A stretch of DNA of 47,843 nucleotides from Bacteroidia bacterium. Lineage in GTDB: Bacteria; Bacteroidota; Bacteroidia; Bacteroidales; Azobacteroidaceae. How positions within the stretch are numbered: the stretch's first letter is position 1; every line of letters starts with the position of its first letter. A program made the translations under genes and the position numbers. The DNA is taken from NCBI GenBank assembly GCA_025999115.1, contig BNWW01000008.1, forward strand, positions 1-47,843. The letters are read 5' to 3'. The notes beneath the pieces were generated by a model that made no database searches, was not told the DNA's origin, and was given only the letters and a program-made list of their open reading frames with translations. Shown in pieces: positions 27,522 through 37,274 of the stretch.

Positions 27522-28325
27522 ATGAAACAATATCATCGCGAAATTCGCCCGAAAAAATCCTTGGGACAGCATTTTTTGAAAGATTTGTCCATTGCCGAAC
27601 GCATTGCCGATACGATTGCTCCATATTCCGGTTTGCGGGTTTTGGAAATCGGTCCCGGAACCGGCGTATTAACGCAATTTCTGTTGAAAAATGATCAAAA
27701 AATCACTGTGGTTGAATTAGATACCGAATCAGTGGACTATCTGAAAAAAAATTATCCGGGCTTAAACGGTCGCATCATCGAAGCTGATTTTCTGAAATTG
27801 GATTTAAATCAACTGTTTTCCGAATCGTTTGCTGTTATCGGAAATTATCCTTACAACATTTCCTCTCAAATTTTCTTTAAAGTATTGGAACACAAGGATA
27901 AAATTCCTGTTTGTTCGGGCATGTTACAAAAAGAAGTGGCCGAACGCTTGGCTTCCAAAGCCGGAAAAAAGGCTTACGGCATTATTTCCGTCTTGCTACA
28001 AGTTTGGTACGACATTGAATATCTTTTTACAGTCGAGCCGGCGGCTTTTGATCCGCCTCCCAAAGTTCGTTCGGCTGTGATTCGGATGACTCGAAACGCA
28101 CGCACATACTTGGATTGCGACGAAAAATGGTTCAAAACCGTCGTCAAAACCGCATTCAATCAACGGCGGAAAACGATGCGTAATTCATTACAATCACTTC
28201 TGGGGAAAGGAAATGCGGTATTTGCCGAACCGATTTTCGATAAACGCCCCGAACAATTATCGGTGGAAGAATTTATCGAATTAGCCAAACTGTGCGCCGG
28301 CGCTTACAAACCTTCACCGTTGTAG
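27522..28325 (+). CDS. rsmA: 16S rRNA dimethyladenosine transferase
   Basis: A 267-residue methyltransferase that forms N6,N6-dimethyladenosine at A1518 and A1519 of 16S rRNA. Motifs: PKKSLGQHFLKD, SAM-binding VLEIGPGTGVLTQFLL, and catalytic GNYPYNISSQI. FDPPPKVRSAVIRM and FNQRRKTMRNSL in the C-terminal domain are RsmA signatures. The ATG at 27522 is chosen because upstream in-frame codons overlap the -7 promoter element. The 3' end overlaps the convergent TolC-family gene by 22 bases. Confidence 0.96.
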   Translation: MKQYHREIRPKKSLGQHFLKDLSIAERIADTIAPYSGLRVLEIGPGTGVLTQFLLKNDQKITVVELDTESVDYLKKNYPGLNGRIIEADFLKLDLNQLFSESFAVIGNYPYNISSQIFFKVLEHKDKIPVCSGMLQKEVAERLASKAGKKAYGIISVLLQVWYDIEYLFTVEPAAFDPPPKVRSAVIRMTRNARTYLDCDEKWFKTVVKTAFNQRRKTMRNSLQSLLGKGNAVFAEPIFDKRPEQLSVEEFIELAKLCAGAYKPSPL

Positions 28326-29626
28326 AATTGCAAAATTTTTACCCGAAAAACGTAGTCGTATTTGGCTTGAATTTGTTCCGATTGCGCTTGAATCAAACGA
28401 TTTTTAGCTTCGTTAAATTCAAATACCGACGATTTGCCTACTTCGTAGCGTTCTTGTGCGTATTGGAACGATTCGTTGGAGGCTTTCACGGCTTTTTCGG
28501 ATGCAAGGTATTTTTGTTGCGCTGCCGTAGCATTTAAATAGGCTGTTTGAATTTCCTTGTATAACCCTTTTTTTACGTTTTCCAATTCCCATTGTTGATT
28601 GCTGATATTGAGTTTAGCGCTTCTGACTTGATTGCGCACCGAAAAACGGTTGAAAATGGGAATGCTTAAATCTAATCCGATGTATTCATTTCCTCTCTTT
28701 TTGAATTGTTCGGTAAATGAAGCATTTGATTGATTATACAGGTAATAATAGCTGCTACGATAACTCAGACCTAAATTAAGAGTCGGCCAATAACCCGATT
28801 GAGCGATTGCTAACGTTTTTTCAGCGCTTTCGATACGATATTCTTGCGCTTTCACGGCCGGTTTACTTTTCACAGCGTTTGCATATACCAAAGAAACCGG
28901 TTGTAGTTGATAACCGGTTGTTTCGATTCCATTGGCGGGAATCGCAATATCGAAAGGTGTATATTCTTCTAATTCAAGACTTTGAAATAAATCAAGCAAA
29001 GCCAAAGCTACATTATTTTGTGCTTGAATAAGCGACACTTCATCTTTGGCGGCTTGTGCTTCGATGTCGTAAAGTTGCGATTGGGGCGATTTTCCGGCTT
29101 GTACCAAAAATTTGGTTTTTTCGACTTGTGTTTGGGTTAACTTTAATTGTTCGTCGTTCACTTTCAGGAGTTCTTTGTTGAAAAGCGCTTGCAGAAACAA
29201 CGATGTAACGTTCAAAGCAATGTCTTCTTTGGCTTTTTCTAAATTTTCGACAGCCGCTTTTAAGTCCAATTTGTTTTTAGCGATTTCGTTGGGAATGCGA
29301 AAACCGGTAAACAACGGCATAGAACTACTGATGGAAAACGAGGAGGATGAACTGTTTTCGGTGCGATTCGCGTTATCTATCCCCGAAGCGCCATAACCGG
29401 AACTCCAAGTTTGCCCCACAGTAGCTCCCAAATTGGGTAAACGGCTCATTTTCGCGGTATTCAAGTCAATTGCGGCATTGTCCTTCTGTAATTCTATTTG
29501 CTGGATGCCGACATTGTGTTCAACCGCGTATTGAATACATTCTTCCAAAGTCCATAATTTTGTTTGCGCGCTTACTCCAATAGATAAACAAACGCAAAAC
29601 GTCCAAATTCCAATTTTTCTTTTCAT
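28304..29626 (-). CDS. TolC-family outer membrane efflux protein
   Basis: About 440 residues from the ATG at 29626; the signal peptide IGIWTFCVCLSIGVSAQ supports this start. The repeated coiled-coil hairpins of outer membrane efflux proteins (PF02321, two copies) follow, with LWTLEECIQYAVEHNVGIQQ at the mature N-terminus. It forms the outer membrane duct of the exporter encoded immediately upstream (adaptor, two permeases, ATPase). The gap to the adaptor gene is 12 bases. Confidence 0.9.
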   Translation of the reverse strand: MKRKIGIWTFCVCLSIGVSAQTKLWTLEECIQYAVEHNVGIQQIELQKDNAAIDLNTAKMSRLPNLGATVGQTWSSGYGASGIDNANRTENSSSSSFSISSSMPLFTGFRIPNEIAKNKLDLKAAVENLEKAKEDIALNVTSLFLQALFNKELLKVNDEQLKLTQTQVEKTKFLVQAGKSPQSQLYDIEAQAAKDEVSLIQAQNNVALALLDLFQSLELEEYTPFDIAIPANGIETTGYQLQPVSLVYANAVKSKPAVKAQEYRIESAEKTLAIAQSGYWPTLNLGLSYRSSYYYLYNQSNASFTEQFKKRGNEYIGLDLSIPIFNRFSVRNQVRSAKLNISNQQWELENVKKGLYKEIQTAYLNATAAQQKYLASEKAVKASNESFQYAQERYEVGKSSVFEFNEAKNRLIQAQSEQIQAKYDYVFRVKILQFYNGEGL

Positions 29627-29638
29627 AATTATCAATTT

Positions 29639-30733
29639 TTATTTTATTTTTTCATTGCCTCTCAAATGATCGTTGATAGAAATTCCACTTTTGATTTCGA
29701 TATTTAATCCGTCGGAAAGACCGGTTGTAACTTCCGTTTTCTCAAATTCTTGCGGATTTTCTTTTTTCAAAACATATACGAATGCTTGGCTATTTTCAAA
29801 TTCGACGGCGCTTTCGGGAACCGTCAAAACATCGGCGGCTTTGGCCAAAACAATTTCGGCGTTGGCGCTGTAACCGGCGCGGATAAACACCGAGTCGGGA
29901 ACCGTTACCGCCGCTTTGATCTCAAACAGTACGGCGCCGCTTTCTTCCATTCCTTTCGGTGCGATGTATTCTAAAATGGCGTCGAATTTTTCGTCAGGTA
30001 TTGCTCCGATAGTCAATACGATAGGCATTCCTTCTTTCACTTTTCCCACTTCCGTTTCATCAATTTTTCCGCGGAAAATCAAATCGTTCATATTGGCGAC
30101 CGAAGCGATGGTGGTGCCGTCGTTGAATGTATTGGCTTGGATAACCGAATTTCCGGTTTTTACCGGCACATCCAGAATCATACCCGAAATGGTGGAGCGG
30201 ATTTGCGTATTACTCATTTGCGCGTATTTTTTCGTAACTCCTTCGCGTACAATCTCCAAGGCATCTTGTGCATTCGATTTTTCTTCTTTGGCTTTGTTGT
30301 AATTCGCTTCAACGGATTCATATTCGTCTTTTGAAATCACACCGTTTTTAAACAATTGCGATTGACGGGCATATTCCGTTTCGAGTTGTTTCAAGTTGAT
30401 TTCGGCTACGCGGAGGCGCGATTCGGCCGAGTTTAACTGTCCCATTTCGGGAATCACTTTCACGATGGCAATTACGTCGCCCACATTAATCCGTTGGCCG
30501 GCTTCTTTTCGCACTTCGGAGATAATACCCGAAATTTGCGGTTTGATCAAAATTTCATCGCGCGGCTCCACTTTGCCGGTGGCGATGGTTTTGTTTTCGA
30601 TGGTACCTGTTTCCGGGATAACCACCTCATAGACTTTCACTTCGGGTTGCGATTTTTCCCAAAGGAAAACGAAGGTCGATACTACAATCGCACCCAAAAG
30701 AACTAACAACAGAATTTTTCCAATTTTTTTCAT
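29639..30733 (-). CDS. Periplasmic adaptor subunit (HlyD/MacA-like)
   Basis: A 364-residue membrane fusion protein. One N-terminal anchor (residues about 5-24) is followed by the biotinyl-lipoyl hairpin (KVEPRDEILIKPQISGIISE and VRKEAGQRINVGDVIAIV) and an alpha-helical hairpin (about 95-165). A beta-barrel domain with IRAGYSANAEIVLAKAADVL comes last. It links the MacB-like permeases to the TolC-family duct. It is third from last in the leftward exporter operon, after the second permease. Confidence 0.9.
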   Translation of the reverse strand: MKKIGKILLLVLLGAIVVSTFVFLWEKSQPEVKVYEVVIPETGTIENKTIATGKVEPRDEILIKPQISGIISEVRKEAGQRINVGDVIAIVKVIPEMGQLNSAESRLRVAEINLKQLETEYARQSQLFKNGVISKDEYESVEANYNKAKEEKSNAQDALEIVREGVTKKYAQMSNTQIRSTISGMILDVPVKTGNSVIQANTFNDGTTIASVANMNDLIFRGKIDETEVGKVKEGMPIVLTIGAIPDEKFDAILEYIAPKGMEESGAVLFEIKAAVTVPDSVFIRAGYSANAEIVLAKAADVLTVPESAVEFENSQAFVYVLKKENPQEFEKTEVTTGLSDGLNIEIKSGISINDHLRGNEKIK

Positions 30734-30751
30734 ATATTTTTTATTTATTTA

Positions 30752-32011
30752 TTATTCGTCCCGTATCGCATCGATCGCCTTGATTTGCAAGGCCCGTATT
30801 GTAGGAATCACCCCAGCCACTAATCCGAAAAACAGCAAGATAACGGTTGCCGCAACAGCGATGTTGAGCGAAACCATCGGGTCGGACAAAAATACATTTT
30901 CAGCCTTTTGTAGCCAATAAATATCGGCCAAATGCAAAGTTAATACGCCAATCGCCAAACCCAAAAGACCTGCAATGGCCGTTAAACACAAACTTTCGGT
31001 TAATATTTGACCGACAATGCTGAGTGGTTTGGCGCCCAATGCCCGGCGGATACCAATTTCCCGCGTGCGTTCCTTAATCGTAACGACCATAATATTACTG
31101 ATACCGACAATTCCGGCAATCAAAGTTCCCGAACCCACGATGAAAATCACGATGGAGATACCGATGAACAAGGATTGGAACATTTTGAATTGATCTTCCA
31201 CATTAAAACTCCAGATGGCTTGTTGGTCGTTGGGAGCGATGTGGTTGTTAGCTTTGATAATGTCTTTCATCTTGTTTTCGAGTTCGGAAGCCGGAAAATT
31301 ATTTTTAGCCGTCGCCGTCAGAATATGGATGACGTCGCCTTCGTTATTGATCTGTTGCAAAGTGGTAAACGGAACGGCTACCGATTCTTTGGTTTGTCCG
31401 TTGATGGAAACGGTACCAACCCCTTTGGCCACGCCAATCACTTGATAATAAACACCGTTTACGCGGATATATTGACCGATCGGATCGTCTTTTTTTGGGA
31501 ATAATTCTTCATATACTTGACTTCCGATCACACAAACTTTGCGTTTTTGGGCGATGTCAATGTCGTTGATAAATCGTCCGTTTTCGATAAATTGCGCTTC
31601 AATATTATTATAATTCGGATAATAACCTTTCACGCCGTAAGTTCCCGAATAATCGCCTTTGACCACATTGTTGTCGGAGCCATTTCCGAACAACACGGGC
31701 GACAGCGTTTCGATTTCCGGCACTTTTTGCAACAGAACCGTCAAATCCGAATTGTGCATACTCCAGTTGCGTCCCCGTTGAAAACCGCGGTAAGGCTCTC
31801 CGGTCGGGCTGGGACCCATAAAACAAGCATTGGTCGCAAAACCTTCCACGCCTTTGGTCATCCCGTGAGTCAGTCCTTCGCCGGCGCCCATCATGATAAT
31901 CAGCATGAAAATGCCCCAAAACACACCAAAACCCGTCAGGAAACTCCTCACTTTATTTTGGGTAATCGTAACCCAAATTTCTTGCCATCTGTCGGTATCG
32001 AATATATTCAT
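30752..32011 (-). CDS. ABC transporter permease, MacB/FtsX type (second subunit)
   Basis: A 419-residue inner-membrane subunit with one N-terminal transmembrane helix (FLTGFGVFWGIFMLIIMMGA) and a large periplasmic MacB_PCD domain. Three C-terminal helices follow, with the FtsX signature GISNIMVVTIKERTREIGIR and RALGAKP. It lacks its own ATPase domain. It is paralogous to the permease upstream, whose stop overlaps its start by four bases. The pair probably forms a heterodimeric mechanotransmission exporter; the substrate is unknown. Confidence 0.9.
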   Translation of the reverse strand: MNIFDTDRWQEIWVTITQNKVRSFLTGFGVFWGIFMLIIMMGAGEGLTHGMTKGVEGFATNACFMGPSPTGEPYRGFQRGRNWSMHNSDLTVLLQKVPEIETLSPVLFGNGSDNNVVKGDYSGTYGVKGYYPNYNNIEAQFIENGRFINDIDIAQKRKVCVIGSQVYEELFPKKDDPIGQYIRVNGVYYQVIGVAKGVGTVSINGQTKESVAVPFTTLQQINNEGDVIHILTATAKNNFPASELENKMKDIIKANNHIAPNDQQAIWSFNVEDQFKMFQSLFIGISIVIFIVGSGTLIAGIVGISNIMVVTIKERTREIGIRRALGAKPLSIVGQILTESLCLTAIAGLLGLAIGVLTLHLADIYWLQKAENVFLSDPMVSLNIAVAATVILLFFGLVAGVIPTIRALQIKAIDAIRDE

Positions 32012-33258
32012 TCTGCTCGCATTGCTTCTACGGGAGAAATGTGAACTGCTTTCCGAGCCGGAAAATAGCCTGCAATCAATCCCGAAATTATTAAAACGAC
32101 CATGGCTCCGATGGCGATCGGTACGGAAATGGTCGGATTTTGAATCACATTCTTTGTTTCTTCCGGAATCGTCGGCGACGACAAAATGGCATTGGCCAAT
32201 TCGCCGAATCCTACGCCGAGAAACATCCCGATATAACCGAAAATCGACGTAATAACCATTGATTCCATTAAAATAGAACCCAAAATGGAAGCCGGTTTGG
32301 CGCCTAAGGCTTTCCGAATACCGATTTCTCGCGTCCGTTCACGCACGGTAATCAACATGATATTGCTGATTCCGATAATTCCCGCAATCAGTGTTCCAAT
32401 TCCTATAATCCAGATAAACAGGGAGATACCGTTGAAAATTCCAATGGATTGTAAATACCATTGCAGGCGATTCCATACGGAAAGGGCGCGATCGTCTTTC
32501 GGATCGAAATGATGGAGTGCGGCGACTTTTTCCCGGAATTTAACTTCAAACGTGTCGTTGGCGGCTTTCGTTTCCAATCCGTTGAGTGTGAAAACGATAC
32601 GTTCCACATTCGTTCGATTGTAAAGCAAATGCGCCGTCGAAAACGGAATATAGGCGGACGCGCTGTTTCCCCAATTGTTTTGTTCTTTTGATACGCCGAT
32701 AACCGTATATCCTATTTTATTCAAATAGAAGATTTTACCGATCGGATTTTGGCGATCGAACAGGACTTCGTTCAACCGGTCGTTGATGACGGCCACTTTG
32801 CGTTTTTGTTGAATGTCCATCGAATTAATAAAATGGCCTTCCGTTATTTTGATTTTATTAATATCCTGATATTGGGGAAGAACGCCGGAAATCTCACATT
32901 CGGTATGCTTTATTCCGAAAGAGGCTTGGAGATGGTTGCGGATGAGCGGCGAGTAAATTCCCGCTTCCGGCACCTGACCGCTTCCGATCATCTCCATATC
33001 GCGTTCGTCCAAATCAATCGTGCGTTTGTTGGGCAAGCCTTGGTAAGGTTTCGACGAGTACCAACCGCGGTATTGCAGGCTATTGACCGACGATCCTTCA
33101 AAATTCGATAACATCCCGTTGCGCAGACCGTTGCCGGCGGCCAACAGAATGCAAAACATAAATATTCCCCACGAAATGGCGAAACCGGTAAGGAAGGTTC
33201 GCAATTTGTTTTTGCGAATCGTGCTGAAGATTTCGTTCCAATTATCTAAATCAAACAC
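32008..33258 (-). CDS. ABC transporter permease, MacB/FtsX type (first subunit)
   Basis: A 416-residue paralogue of the permease at 30752. It has N-terminal helix FLTGFAISWGIFMFCILLAA, a MacB_PCD periplasmic domain and three C-terminal helices with GISNIMLITVRERTREIGIR and KALGAKPASILG. It works with the ATPase encoded just upstream. A 4-base overlap with the next permease gene and a 10-base gap from the ATPase gene support one operon. Confidence 0.9.
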   Translation of the reverse strand: MFDLDNWNEIFSTIRKNKLRTFLTGFAISWGIFMFCILLAAGNGLRNGMLSNFEGSSVNSLQYRGWYSSKPYQGLPNKRTIDLDERDMEMIGSGQVPEAGIYSPLIRNHLQASFGIKHTECEISGVLPQYQDINKIKITEGHFINSMDIQQKRKVAVINDRLNEVLFDRQNPIGKIFYLNKIGYTVIGVSKEQNNWGNSASAYIPFSTAHLLYNRTNVERIVFTLNGLETKAANDTFEVKFREKVAALHHFDPKDDRALSVWNRLQWYLQSIGIFNGISLFIWIIGIGTLIAGIIGISNIMLITVRERTREIGIRKALGAKPASILGSILMESMVITSIFGYIGMFLGVGFGELANAILSSPTIPEETKNVIQNPTISVPIAIGAMVVLIISGLIAGYFPARKAVHISPVEAMRAE

Positions 33259-33268
33259 TTTTTAATTA

Positions 33269-33958
33269 TTAAATTTGAATTTTTACTTCTCTACTCTCAA
33301 TTGACTCAATAATTCCGTCTTTCAATCGAATAATCTTATCAGTCGCATCAGCCACCGCTTGTTCATGCGTAACGATAATCATGGTCATGCCTTCGCGGTT
33401 CACTTCGCGCAGGGTTTGAATGACTTCTTCCGAGGTTTTGCTATCCAAAGCGCCGGTCGGTTCATCGGCCAAAATGATTTGCGGTTGGGCGATGAGGGCG
33501 CGAGCAATGGCGACCCGTTGTTTTTGTCCGCCCGATAATTCGTTCGGCATGTGGTGCGCCCATTCTTTCAAGCCCATTTTATCCAAATATTCCATCGCCA
33601 TCAAATTGCGTTTTTTGCGGCTTACTCCTTGATAATAAAGTGGTAAAGCTACATTTTCCATCGCATTTTTAAATGCAATGAGATTGAATGATTGGAAGAT
33701 AAATCCGATCATTTTGTTACGCAATTCGGCGGCTTTCGATTCGTTTAAATTTTTGATTAACAGGTTATTCAGATAATAATTTCCGGAATCGTAAGTATCC
33801 AAGATTCCTAAAATATTCAGCAAAGTGGATTTTCCCGAACCGGAAGCGCCCATAATCGACACCATTTCGCCTTTTGCGATTTCCAAGTCGATGCCTTTCA
33901 AAACGTGCAGAGGAGCGCCGTTGTGATACGTTTTGTTGATTTTTTCTAATTTTATCAT
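33269..33958 (-). CDS. ABC transporter ATP-binding protein (MacB/LolD type)
   Basis: A 229-residue ATPase. Walker A is IMGASGSGKSTLLNI, the signature motif is LSGGQKQRVAIARAL, Walker B is ILADEPTGALDSKTSE, and the H-loop is MIIVTHEQA. It powers the two MacB-type permeases. As first gene of the five-gene leftward run, it completes a tripartite efflux system ATPase-permease-permease-adaptor-TolC. No regulator adjoins the operon, so neither inducer nor cargo is predictable. Confidence 0.93.
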   Translation of the reverse strand: MIKLEKINKTYHNGAPLHVLKGIDLEIAKGEMVSIMGASGSGKSTLLNILGILDTYDSGNYYLNNLLIKNLNESKAAELRNKMIGFIFQSFNLIAFKNAMENVALPLYYQGVSRKKRNLMAMEYLDKMGLKEWAHHMPNELSGGQKQRVAIARALIAQPQIILADEPTGALDSKTSEEVIQTLREVNREGMTMIIVTHEQAVADATDKIIRLKDGIIESIESREVKIQI

Positions 33959-33976
33959 AGATCTAAAATGTTGATA

Positions 33977-34420
33977 TTAAGTTTGCCGGGCGAATAATCG
34001 TTGTTTCGCCAATGCTTCGTATTCCGTATCCGGACAACCGTAATTGCAATACGGATAGATACTGATGCCTCCGCGTGGCGTGAACAAACCAGTTATTTCG
34101 ATGTATTTGGGTTGCATCAAAGCAATCAAATCTTTCATGATAATATTGACACAATCTTCGTGAAACGCGCCGTGATTGCGGAAACTGAACAGATACAGTT
34201 TCAAACTTTTGCTTTCGATCATTTTCACACCGGGAATATAATCGATTTGGATGGTCGCAAAATCGGGCTGGCCGGTAATGGGACACAAACTCGTAAATTC
34301 GGGACATTCAAAATGCACCCAATAATCGTTTTCAGGATGTTTGTTGTCGAAAGTTTCCAACACTTCCGGTGCGTAATCTTGTTTATATTCCGTTTTATTT
34401 CCTAATGACTTTAATTCCAT
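33977..34420 (-). CDS. queF: NADPH-dependent 7-cyano-7-deazaguanine reductase (QueF, unimodular)
   Basis: A 147-residue enzyme that reduces preQ0 to preQ1 in queuosine synthesis. The nucleophilic cysteine lies in [20 protein letters not shown]. The QueF signature [20 protein letters not shown] with [10 protein letters not shown] follows. The length fits the unimodular type. It follows queC across a gap containing repeat copy 3. Its product step comes directly after QueC in the same pathway. Confidence 0.95.
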   Translation of the reverse strand: MELKSLGNKTEYKQDYAPEVLETFDNKHPENDYWVHFECPEFTSLCPITGQPDFATIQIDYIPGVKMIESKSLKLYLFSFRNHGAFHEDCVNIIMKDLIALMQPKYIEITGLFTPRGGISIYPYCNYGCPDTEYEALAKQRLFARQT

Positions 34421-34461
34421 AATATAATTTTTTAACTCTTAATTGGCTCCGTCGAACATTG

Positions 34462-34539
34462 TTTCCCCTAAAGGGGACTTGGCTTCAGCATAATGTTCTA
34501 ATTCACTGCCTTGCTCCCCTTTTAGGGGGTTAGGGGGTA
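34462..34539. repeat. Inverted-repeat element, CCCCTAAAGGGG family, copy 3
   Basis: The left arm 34462-34483 (CCCCTAAAGGGGACTTGGC) and the right arm 34508-34539 (CCCCTTTTAGGGGGTTAGGG) are imperfect reverse complements. The right arm encodes the last residues (STP) and the TAA of queC. Confidence 0.8.
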
Positions 34540-35192
34540 GATAAATACTCCTCTAACCCCGCTTTCCGCAATTTACACGACGGACAATGCCCACACCCAT
34601 CGGCCAAAACGCCATTGTAGCAAGTCAATGTTTCGTTTTTAACCAAATCAAATACGCCCAATTCGTTGGCCAAAGCCCATGTTTCGGCTTTGCTCAACCA
34701 CATCAACGGCGTGTGGATGATGAATTGTTCGTCCATCGCCAAATTCAAAGTGGCGTTCGCCGAGCGGATAAAGGTGTCGCGGCAATCGGGATAACCGCTG
34801 TAATCGGCTTGTGATACGCCGGTTACGATATTTTTGATGCCGTAAGAACGGGCGATGACGGCGGCGAAAGTCAGGAAGAACAAATTCCGTCCCGGAACGA
34901 AGGTATTGGGATACGAACCGGCCGGTTTTTCCTGATCCATCGTGATGGAAAGATTGGTAAGCGAATTATCGGCCAAAGCGCTGATAACGTTTGCATCCAA
35001 AAGTTGAAACGGAACGCTTGCTTTGTCAGCGATTTTCCGCGCTACTTCCACTTCCAAAGCATGGCGTTGGCCATAAGTGATGCAAAGCGTCCGCACCGAT
35101 TTAAAATGTTTCAAAGCCCAAAAAAGGCAGGTGGTCGAATCCTGTCCGCCCGAATGAAGCACGAGCGCCGATTGATTATTTTCCATATTCAC
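34530..35192 (-). CDS. queC: 7-cyano-7-deazaguanine synthase
   Basis: A 220-residue ATP-dependent enzyme that converts 7-carboxy-7-deazaguanine to preQ0. The PP-loop is [16 protein letters not shown] at the N-terminus. [20 protein letters not shown] is a QueC signature. The zinc cysteines are in [13 protein letters not shown] near the C-terminus, with a fourth in TCYNG. Its last three residues and stop codon fall inside the repeat at 34462-34539, so the native tail may have been replaced. Confidence 0.95.
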   Translation of the reverse strand: MNMENNQSALVLHSGGQDSTTCLFWALKHFKSVRTLCITYGQRHALEVEVARKIADKASVPFQLLDANVISALADNSLTNLSITMDQEKPAGSYPNTFVPGRNLFFLTFAAVIARSYGIKNIVTGVSQADYSGYPDCRDTFIRSANATLNLAMDEQFIIHTPLMWLSKAETWALANELGVFDLVKNETLTCYNGVLADGCGHCPSCKLRKAGLEEYLSTP

Positions 35193-35205
35193 TCATCTTT
35201 AATCA

Positions 35206-36420
35206 TTATTTTTGTAACCACGATTCGGGATTTAATCTCGTTATTTCTTTCCAAATTTCAAAGTGGAGGATCGTTGCGTTTCCATCCGTATAAATCCGAC
35301 CGATGTCTTGATTTGTTTTTACCGTATCTCCTTTTTTTACAAATACTTGCGAAAGATTTGCATAGAATGTAATGTAACTGCCGTGTCGTAATACAATGGA
35401 AAGCAATTGTGTTTGCGGCACAAAAGATATGTCCGAAACCACGCCGTCGAAAATTGCTCTCGCCGTATTACCTTCGGTCGTTTGGATTTTGATGCCGGAA
35501 CTATTGGTTTTGCCGTATTGATGTTGGCCTGACCGCGCTATAATGTGATAATTGCCTTTTAAAGGGAAAGGTAATTTGCCTTTGTTGGCGCCGAAATTGG
35601 CCGAAAGCGAATGTTCTTCTTTTGTGAGGGCGAATCCGCCTTTGGTTTCGGACTTACGTTCTGTTTTCGTATCTTGCTTTGCGGCTTTTTGGCTTTTGGC
35701 GATTTCGGCGCGGATAATGCGTTCGATTTCTTTATCCAAAGCGTATGCCTGTTTCTTTTGTTGTTCGACTTCGGCTTTCAGTTTTTTACTGTTTTGCCGC
35801 AGGTAATCCACTTGCGTCTGTTGTTTTTTTTCTTCGAGTTGCAATTGGTTTTCTTCTTTCCGTTTCAAATCCGACATCGACTGTTTTTCGTTTTTAACGG
35901 TCAAAAGCGCTGCTTTTTCTTCGTTCAATTGCTCTTGTTGTGCAAAAATTTCACCGGCTTGCTTGCGTTGTCCTTGCGAATATTCTTTCAAATACAACAT
36001 CCGGCGAAACGATTGCGAAAGATTAGCGGCCGAAAGCACAAAAAGTCGGGGGTCGAACTTGTTTTTTTGCTTATACAATTGCCGGATGGCTGTGGCGTAT
36101 TGCTCTTTTTTCGTATGCAGGAGTTGTTCCGATTTTTGGATTTCGCGTTCTTTCAAACGGATTTGGTTGTCGATCAGGTTAATTTCCTGTTCCAACACCG
36201 AAAGCAATTCTTTCCGGATTTTAATTTGTTGCAATACCAAATCCAATTGACTTAAACTCAATCGGATGGATTGATTATTTTCGATAATCAGTTGGCTGTT
36301 TTTTTCGATTTCCGATAATAAATCTTTCCGTTTCTTCTCCAAATTTTTGGTTGTGGGTGATTGGGCGGCAAGCGAACCGGCCGTAAACAACAATATTATT
36401 ATGAACAATATTTTTCTCAT
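35206..36420 (-). CDS. EnvC-like murein hydrolase activator (degenerate LytM)
   Basis: A 404-residue periplasmic protein with signal peptide ILFIIILLFTAGSLAAQ. A long coiled coil (about residues 22-250) is rich in Gln, Glu and Lys. A C-terminal LytM/M23 domain follows (about 300-404). In that domain the zinc-site HxxxD is replaced (KTNSSGIKI) and the second motif reads FYANLSQ instead of YAHL, while LHFEIWK keeps one His. As in EnvC, it probably activates amidases rather than cutting peptidoglycan. It overlaps the DUF4292 gene by four bases. Confidence 0.88.
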   Translation of the reverse strand: MRKILFIIILLFTAGSLAAQSPTTKNLEKKRKDLLSEIEKNSQLIIENNQSIRLSLSQLDLVLQQIKIRKELLSVLEQEINLIDNQIRLKEREIQKSEQLLHTKKEQYATAIRQLYKQKNKFDPRLFVLSAANLSQSFRRMLYLKEYSQGQRKQAGEIFAQQEQLNEEKAALLTVKNEKQSMSDLKRKEENQLQLEEKKQQTQVDYLRQNSKKLKAEVEQQKKQAYALDKEIERIIRAEIAKSQKAAKQDTKTERKSETKGGFALTKEEHSLSANFGANKGKLPFPLKGNYHIIARSGQHQYGKTNSSGIKIQTTEGNTARAIFDGVVSDISFVPQTQLLSIVLRHGSYITFYANLSQVFVKKGDTVKTNQDIGRIYTDGNATILHFEIWKEITRLNPESWLQK

Positions 36421-37256
36421 AATAAACTTTGAATCATACGGATCATTTCCGGCAACGATACTTGTTTGTATTTATTCGGAGCATTCCGTTCGATGGAAAA
36501 TTCCGTATCCGTATCCACCGATTTGAAAGCGGCGTTCAATTGGTAATTTGCCCGTTCCAATTGCAGGTTCCATTGCATTTTCATTGGGAAAGTTTGTTTG
36601 TTGGCGATGGTTCCCCAATGGGTGTAAAGGCATTCTACGCCACCGCCGGATTGGCGTCCGGCCTGAATGCTTTGCATCCGGAAAGTATGGTCGTAGGAAA
36701 ACGTATATTTGGTGTTTTGCGCGTCGCTGTATGCGAAACGAGCGGTGTAAGTGTCGGTTTCCGTTTTGAACGCAGACAAGTCGCCGATCGAAAGGGTGGG
36801 TTTTCCGTTCAAAAACAAACGGTTAGTCCACAAGGCTTCCAACATATAATAATCAAACGTAAACGGGAATTGGGCTTGCAACACAGCCATGGATTCTTCG
36901 CTATATTGTTTGTTTATCCGATTGATAATCAATATATTATCCGGTGTAATTGTAACCCGCATCGCTTCCGTTCCAAGCAACGGCATACGCAACGAAAGCT
37001 GTAAAGCCTCGTTGTGTAAAATCCGTAATTGTGCATCTAATGAAAACGGCGCCTTTTTCTCGCCTGCCTGCAACGATAAATGCAAATTCGCCGACAAGGT
37101 GTTCAACGCGATTTCCGATTGCAATACTTGCGTGAAACGTTCTTCTTTGTCCATCGGTTGCAACGCCATCGTACCCGTATCTTTTACACTCTTGCAAGCG
37201 GCTAATATACAGATAGATAAGGTGAAAGGCAGGAAATAAAACAGAATCTTTTTCAT
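36417..37256 (-). CDS. DUF4292 lipoprotein
   Basis: About 279 residues from the ATG at 37256, chosen because it gives the signal MKKILFYFLPFTLSICILAA with lipobox LAAC. A longer upstream reading frame exists but is encoded by the promoter repeat element. The mature part (LNTLSANLHLSLQAGEKKAP, then MRVTITPDNILIINRINKQY) resembles the LolA/LolB-like fold of DUF4292. That family is found upstream of EnvC-like genes in Bacteroidetes. Its role is probably envelope-related but untested. Confidence 0.85.
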   Translation of the reverse strand: MKKILFYFLPFTLSICILAACKSVKDTGTMALQPMDKEERFTQVLQSEIALNTLSANLHLSLQAGEKKAPFSLDAQLRILHNEALQLSLRMPLLGTEAMRVTITPDNILIINRINKQYSEESMAVLQAQFPFTFDYYMLEALWTNRLFLNGKPTLSIGDLSAFKTETDTYTARFAYSDAQNTKYTFSYDHTFRMQSIQAGRQSGGGVECLYTHWGTIANKQTFPMKMQWNLQLERANYQLNAAFKSVDTDTEFSIERNAPNKYKQVSLPEMIRMIQSLL

Positions 37257-37274
37257 CTTTTGCAATTTAAACGG

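Noticed and set aside
34440..34529. preQ1 riboswitch between queC and queF
   Set aside because: The gap is occupied by the CCCCTAAAGGGG repeat, and no preQ1 aptamer-like layout was recognised.
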